Assembly: GCA_015064205.1 (NCBI GenBank)
Contig: SVSR01000008.1
Span: 1 to 54,465, forward strand
Length of the DNA: 54,465 nucleotides
Reading direction: 5' to 3'
Origin: Oscillospiraceae bacterium
Lineage (GTDB): Bacteria; Bacillota; Clostridia; Oscillospirales; CAG-272
Positions 50,885-54,465 of the stretch are shown piece by piece. The notes under the pieces are model-generated. The model saw only the letters and a program-made list of their open reading frames with translations. It had not been told where the DNA came from and made no database searches. Positions within the stretch are counted from its first letter, which is position 1, and each line of letters begins with the position of its first letter. The translations under genes and the position numbers were made by a program.

Positions 50885-51565
50885 ATGAGAAGTCAGATTT
50901 TTAATTTAATAAAAGACCAGTCAACGCTCACCTGGGAGCAGATTGCGTCAAATATTATAGTTGCGGGTATTTTGGGTTTTTTGATTTTCATATCCTATAT
51001 GATTTCCCATTGCGGAACAATTTACAGTAAAAAATTTAATGTATCGCTTGTTGTTTTAACAGTCCTTACCTCAATGGTTATGACAGTTATTGGAAACAAT
51101 GTAGCACTTTCTCTTGGTATGGTCGGTGCTCTTTCAATTGTTCGTTTCAGAACGGCTATCAAGGATTCGAGAGATACAGTATACATATTCTGGACAATTA
51201 TTGTGGGTATTTGCTGCGGTGTAGGTGACTTTGTTGTTGCAGGCATCGGAAGTGCATTCGTATTTATTTTTTTTCTCATATTGGGTGCAATCAAGAATAA
51301 TAACCGTATGCTTGTGATTATCAGAGGCGACAGAACAAAAGAATCTCAGATACAAGGCGTGATGTTTAAGTTCTTCGGCGCAAAAGCGGTACTCAGAGTA
51401 AAAAATTCAACAACAGACTCTATTGAATTTATTTATGAAATTACTGCAAAGCTCCTATCTCAGGCAGAAAGAAAAAACAACATCGGTATCTGTGATGAGA
51501 TTTATAAAATCGGCAATATCCAGTATGTTAATACTGTAATGCAAAATGACGAGGTTTCGAACTGA
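50885..51565 (+). CDS. DUF4956 membrane protein
   Basis: In this 226-residue protein, three to four membrane helices (about 25-45, 55-80, 95-140) surround the family block SLGMVGALSIVRFRTAIKDS. A cytosolic alpha/beta domain (about 145-225) follows, with MLVIIRGDRTKE. The function of DUF4956 is unknown. It recurrently neighbours VTC-domain and CotH proteins, as here. AAAGGAG overlaps the upstream stop codon, indicating tight coupling to the deacetylase gene. Confidence 0.93.
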   Translation: MRSQIFNLIKDQSTLTWEQIASNIIVAGILGFLIFISYMISHCGTIYSKKFNVSLVVLTVLTSMVMTVIGNNVALSLGMVGALSIVRFRTAIKDSRDTVYIFWTIIVGICCGVGDFVVAGIGSAFVFIFFLILGAIKNNNRMLVIIRGDRTKESQIQGVMFKFFGAKAVLRVKNSTTDSIEFIYEITAKLLSQAERKNNIGICDEIYKIGNIQYVNTVMQNDEVSN

Positions 51566-51598
51566 TTGATTTTAACGAAGATTTAAGGAGGTGCCGGG

Positions 51599-53080
51599 GT
51601 GAAATATAAAATAATAGGAATATCTGTTACAGCCTTGGTGCTGATCACGGTACTTTGTATAAGTTTTATTATGCCGGAAGATAACGGCACAAGATACATA
51701 GAGCATATTATGGCAGAAGAAAAAACACCCTGCACATCTCATACAGATGACGCACTTTGCACACATCTGCCTATTGTAAGCATAAACACAAATGGACTAG
51801 AAATTCCTGGTAAACCCATATATGATGAAGAATATAATGTAATCGACTATACTGTAGCTCAAGATGGAACCTCTACCATAAAATCAACTGTCAATGTTGT
51901 TAATAATGAAAAATCATATAATCATTTAACCGACAATTCCACCGATATGGGCACAGCTTTAATCAGAGTCAGAGGCCATTCTTCGAGACGATTTGAAAAA
52001 GCAAATTATTTAATTAAGTTCATAAATGCTGATGCAACCAATAACGACCAGAATTTTCTTAGTATGGATGCCCACCACGAATGGGCGCTCCACGGACCGT
52101 ATCTTGACAAAACGCTCATTCGTAATTATATGTGGTATAATATTGCGGGCGAGATAATGGATTATAGCCCGAATGTGCGGTTTTGCGAGCTTATTATAAA
52201 CGGAGAATACAGAGGGCTTTATCTTGCAATAGAAATGATAACCGCAGGAAAAGAAGGCGCAAGGCTTAATCTTGAGGTGAATAAAAAGGATAATACCTTT
52301 TCGGGTTATGCACTTCGTCTTGATTGGGGCGATACCACAGAAGATAAAAAGCTTTATCCTTTCACAAATTATACAACCCGAGCAAAAACTCAACATGAGC
52401 TTGTCTATCCCGGTACACAGAATATGACACCTGAGCTTAAAGAAGCAATAAAAGACGAATTTTCGCTCTTTGAAAAAACTCTCTATTCCTATGACTACAA
52501 CAACGAGAAGTATGGATACAAGAATTACATTGATATAGATTCATTTGTTGACTATTTTTTAATTAATGAATTCACTTGTAACTATGATGCAGGCTCTCTT
52601 TCAACTTATATATACAAAGATGTTGACGGCAAATACAGGATGTGTGTGTGGGACTTTAATTCCGCCTGCGATATGTATCAGGAAGATTCAATGCCGATAG
52701 ATGATTTCAAATTGAATTCGAGTCTTTATTTTCAGATGCTCTTCATGGATAATGAATTCACTGACAAAGTTGTCAAGAGGTATCACGAACTGAGAGAGAC
52801 AGTATTCAGCGAAGAATATCTTATGGGATTTATTGATGATACTATCGAATATTTAAAACCCGCGATAGAGAGAAATTATGATAAATGGGGTTATACATTA
52901 AGTGCTGAATATGACCTTTTGCATCCGTCAGAAAGAAATCTAAGGACATACGAAGAGTATATAGGGCAACTAAAAGATTTTATAAGAAAAAGAATTGACT
53001 TTATGGACGAAAATATAGAGTCACTCAAGCAATACAGCGCAGAATCAAGAACTAAAAAATATAACGAAGTATCAGATTGA
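51599..53080 (+). CDS. CotH-family protein kinase-like protein, membrane-anchored
   Basis: This 493-residue protein has an N-terminal signal anchor (about 5-24) followed by an extracytoplasmic CotH domain (about 60-470). Matching segments are IRVRGHSSRRFEKANYLIKF, a WALHGPYLDKTLIRNYMWY block, CELIINGEYRGLYLAIE and the metal-site-like VWDFNSACD. CotH proteins are atypical kinases first known from spore coats; they also occur with surface polysaccharide genes. The start is GTG 51599 with AAGGAGGTG 9 bp upstream. No spore-coat context is seen here; the operon is c-di-GMP controlled instead. Confidence 0.92.
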   Translation: MKYKIIGISVTALVLITVLCISFIMPEDNGTRYIEHIMAEEKTPCTSHTDDALCTHLPIVSINTNGLEIPGKPIYDEEYNVIDYTVAQDGTSTIKSTVNVVNNEKSYNHLTDNSTDMGTALIRVRGHSSRRFEKANYLIKFINADATNNDQNFLSMDAHHEWALHGPYLDKTLIRNYMWYNIAGEIMDYSPNVRFCELIINGEYRGLYLAIEMITAGKEGARLNLEVNKKDNTFSGYALRLDWGDTTEDKKLYPFTNYTTRAKTQHELVYPGTQNMTPELKEAIKDEFSLFEKTLYSYDYNNEKYGYKNYIDIDSFVDYFLINEFTCNYDAGSLSTYIYKDVDGKYRMCVWDFNSACDMYQEDSMPIDDFKLNSSLYFQMLFMDNEFTDKVVKRYHELRETVFSEEYLMGFIDDTIEYLKPAIERNYDKWGYTLSAEYDLLHPSERNLRTYEEYIGQLKDFIRKRIDFMDENIESLKQYSAESRTKKYNEVSD

Positions 53081-53101
53081 TAAAAATAGGAGGGACAGGT
53101 T

Positions 53102-54465
53102 TTGAAAAAGTTTATTATTATAATATCTATTATTATACTTGTACTCCTTGCATTAGATTGGCTTTATTTTTATGAAGGTGTGTATCTTGATTTAGGTAGA
53201 GAAAAGCCCATAGAATATTTTATGAAGGTAGACGGAGAAGAAATATATATGAAAAAGGGCGACAGTTTTGAACCCTTTGAAATTCGCGGTGTCAACCTGG
53301 GTTCGGGACTTCCGGGTGAGTGGGCAACTTCTTTTGCCATTGACGAAGAGACTTATTTAAGATGGTTTAAATATATCCAGGATATGGGTGCAAACACTAT
53401 CCGAATTTATACAATTCAGAATGACACCTTCTATAATGCATTTTATAAATATAATAAGGACAATAAAAATCCGCTTTATATGATTCATGGAGTGTGGGTG
53501 AATGACTATGTTCTAAACTCTCACAGAGATGCATACAGCACGGACTTTTATGACACATTTTTAGAACATTGTAAGGTAATGGTTAATGTTATCCATGGTG
53601 ATAGAAAACTCAATTTAGGCAGAGTTGCAAGCGCAGGACACGGCACATACAAAAAGGATGTATCCGATTGGGTTATCGGTTATATCCTGGGTGTTGAATG
53701 GGATGATTCAACAGTTGCATATACAGATGATTTGTATAAAGGAGTTCAAGAATATTCATCATACCAAGGCAAATATATGTATACATCCGAGAACGCAAGT
53801 CCTTTTGAAACAATGCTTACTATGATAGGTGACAAGGTTATAGAATATGAAACACAACGCTACGGAACCCAAAGGCTTGTTGCTTTTTCCAACTGGCCTA
53901 CAACAGACCCGTTTGAATATCCTGAGATTATTAAAAACTTCTTTATGAAATGTGCACAGGTTGATGTGGAGCATATAAAGACTACGGATGCATTTTTATC
54001 CGGTCAGTTTGTGTCCTATCATGTTTACCCCTACTATCCGTATTATTTGAGCTTTGCTGAGGATTGGTCAGTTTTTGGAATTGATTCTAAAGAAAGCTTT
54101 ATAAACGAACAAGGAAAAGTAAATGCATATCGTGCATATCTCACTATGCTCAACAATCACCACACTATGCCTATAGTGATATCTGAGTTTGGTGTATCAA
54201 CAGGCAGAGGTATGGCTCAGGTTGATAAAGACACAGGAAGAAACCAAGGTAACACATCCGAGCAGGCACAAGGTCAGGCGCTTATTGATTGTTGGGAGGA
54301 TATAAAGGTTACAGGATGCAATGGCGGATGCGTTTTTACATGGCAGGACGAATGGTTCAAGAGAACCTGGAACACAATGCACGCAGTAAACTTAACTCGT
54401 ACAGCATATTGGTCAGACTACCAGACAAATGAACAATATTTCGGACTTTTATCCTTTGACCCGGG
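53102..54465 (+). CDS. membrane-anchored glycoside hydrolase-like protein, partial
   Basis: The frame is open from the TTG at 53102 (AGGAGG upstream) to the right window edge, about 454 codons. Residues 1-22 form a signal anchor. The remainder looks like a glycosidase TIM barrel of the GH5/GH2 type: EIRGVNLGSGLPGEW at the first strand, MGANTIRIYTIQN, GYILGVEWDDS with a candidate acid/base Glu, and PIVISEFGVSTGRG with a candidate nucleophile Glu. GGCVFTWQDEWFKRTW closes the barrel. It is the fifth gene of the riboswitch-controlled operon and may trim the polysaccharide. The exact family is uncertain. Confidence 0.82.
   Translation, partial: MKKFIIIISIIILVLLALDWLYFYEGVYLDLGREKPIEYFMKVDGEEIYMKKGDSFEPFEIRGVNLGSGLPGEWATSFAIDEETYLRWFKYIQDMGANTIRIYTIQNDTFYNAFYKYNKDNKNPLYMIHGVWVNDYVLNSHRDAYSTDFYDTFLEHCKVMVNVIHGDRKLNLGRVASAGHGTYKKDVSDWVIGYILGVEWDDSTVAYTDDLYKGVQEYSSYQGKYMYTSENASPFETMLTMIGDKVIEYETQRYGTQRLVAFSNWPTTDPFEYPEIIKNFFMKCAQVDVEHIKTTDAFLSGQFVSYHVYPYYPYYLSFAEDWSVFGIDSKESFINEQGKVNAYRAYLTMLNNHHTMPIVISEFGVSTGRGMAQVDKDTGRNQGNTSEQAQGQALIDCWEDIKVTGCNGGCVFTWQDEWFKRTWNTMHAVNLTRTAYWSDYQTNEQYFGLLSFDP

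Noticed and set aside
1-54465. CRISPR arrays, tRNA, rRNA and prophage genes
   Set aside because: No spaced short repeats, cloverleaf motifs, ribosomal RNA signatures or phage structural genes were seen on reading both strands.

Overview
The window looks like a chromosomal segment of an anaerobic Firmicute of class Clostridia, probably an uncultured gut or rumen member of the Oscillospirales or a related order. This rests on a T-box valS leader, a c-di-GMP-I riboswitch, SLH-domain surface proteins, HisZ with short HisG, a YerC/TrpR-like repressor, strong Shine-Dalgarno sites with frequent TTG and GTG starts, AT-rich intergenic regions and near-consensus sigma-A promoters. No rRNA, tRNA or CRISPR was seen. 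The species cannot be named from the sequence alone.

Layout. 1-3103: the start of an SLH surface protein and a small six-cysteine protein face away from a LytTR response regulator/GHKL kinase pair. A perfect 11-bp direct repeat with 21-bp period lies between the two promoters. 3104-8313: a gene relic, a YgjP-type metalloprotease, an aldo/keto reductase, a MATE exporter, a protein whose N-terminus comes from a palindromic MITE-like repeat, and an MFS transporter. 8517-11476: T-box controlled valS. 11475-19240: sugar catabolism, with an AraC regulator, L-fucose/D-arabinose isomerase and ribulokinase, a cytosolic sialidase-fold protein with a DapA/NanA-family aldolase, and a second AraC regulator. 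19355-31851: hflK-hflC-lipoprotein, a DMT exporter, a YqhQ-like DUF1385 protein, a 32-residue membrane peptide with a consensus promoter, ksgA, OPT transporter plus PqqD-like protein, acyltransferase, SulP transporter and a DUF1846 protein. 31906-34749: D-malate/tartrate dehydrogenase divergent from a LysR regulator and a metallo-beta-lactamase-fold hydrolase. 34792-44382: a 25-residue peptide behind a palindromic operator, then a complete histidine operon on the minus strand (yerC-hisZ-G-D-C-B-H-A-F-IE-K) ending in a YitT-family membrane protein.

44573-54465 is the most unusual part. It holds a lipoprotein carrying the GGADGPTA motif of Na+-pump decarboxylase beta subunits and a TnpV-SLOG fusion. 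These are followed by a membrane diguanylate cyclase and, directly downstream, a consensus promoter and c-di-GMP-I riboswitch (with the unusual A at the ligand-specificity position) that controls a cell-surface operon: VTC-domain protein, PgaB-like polysaccharide deacetylase with SLH anchors, DUF4956 membrane protein, CotH-family kinase and a membrane-anchored glycosidase-like protein cut by the window edge. I read it as a second-messenger switched surface polysaccharide or cell-wall modification system. The individual families are known; their joint function is inferred.
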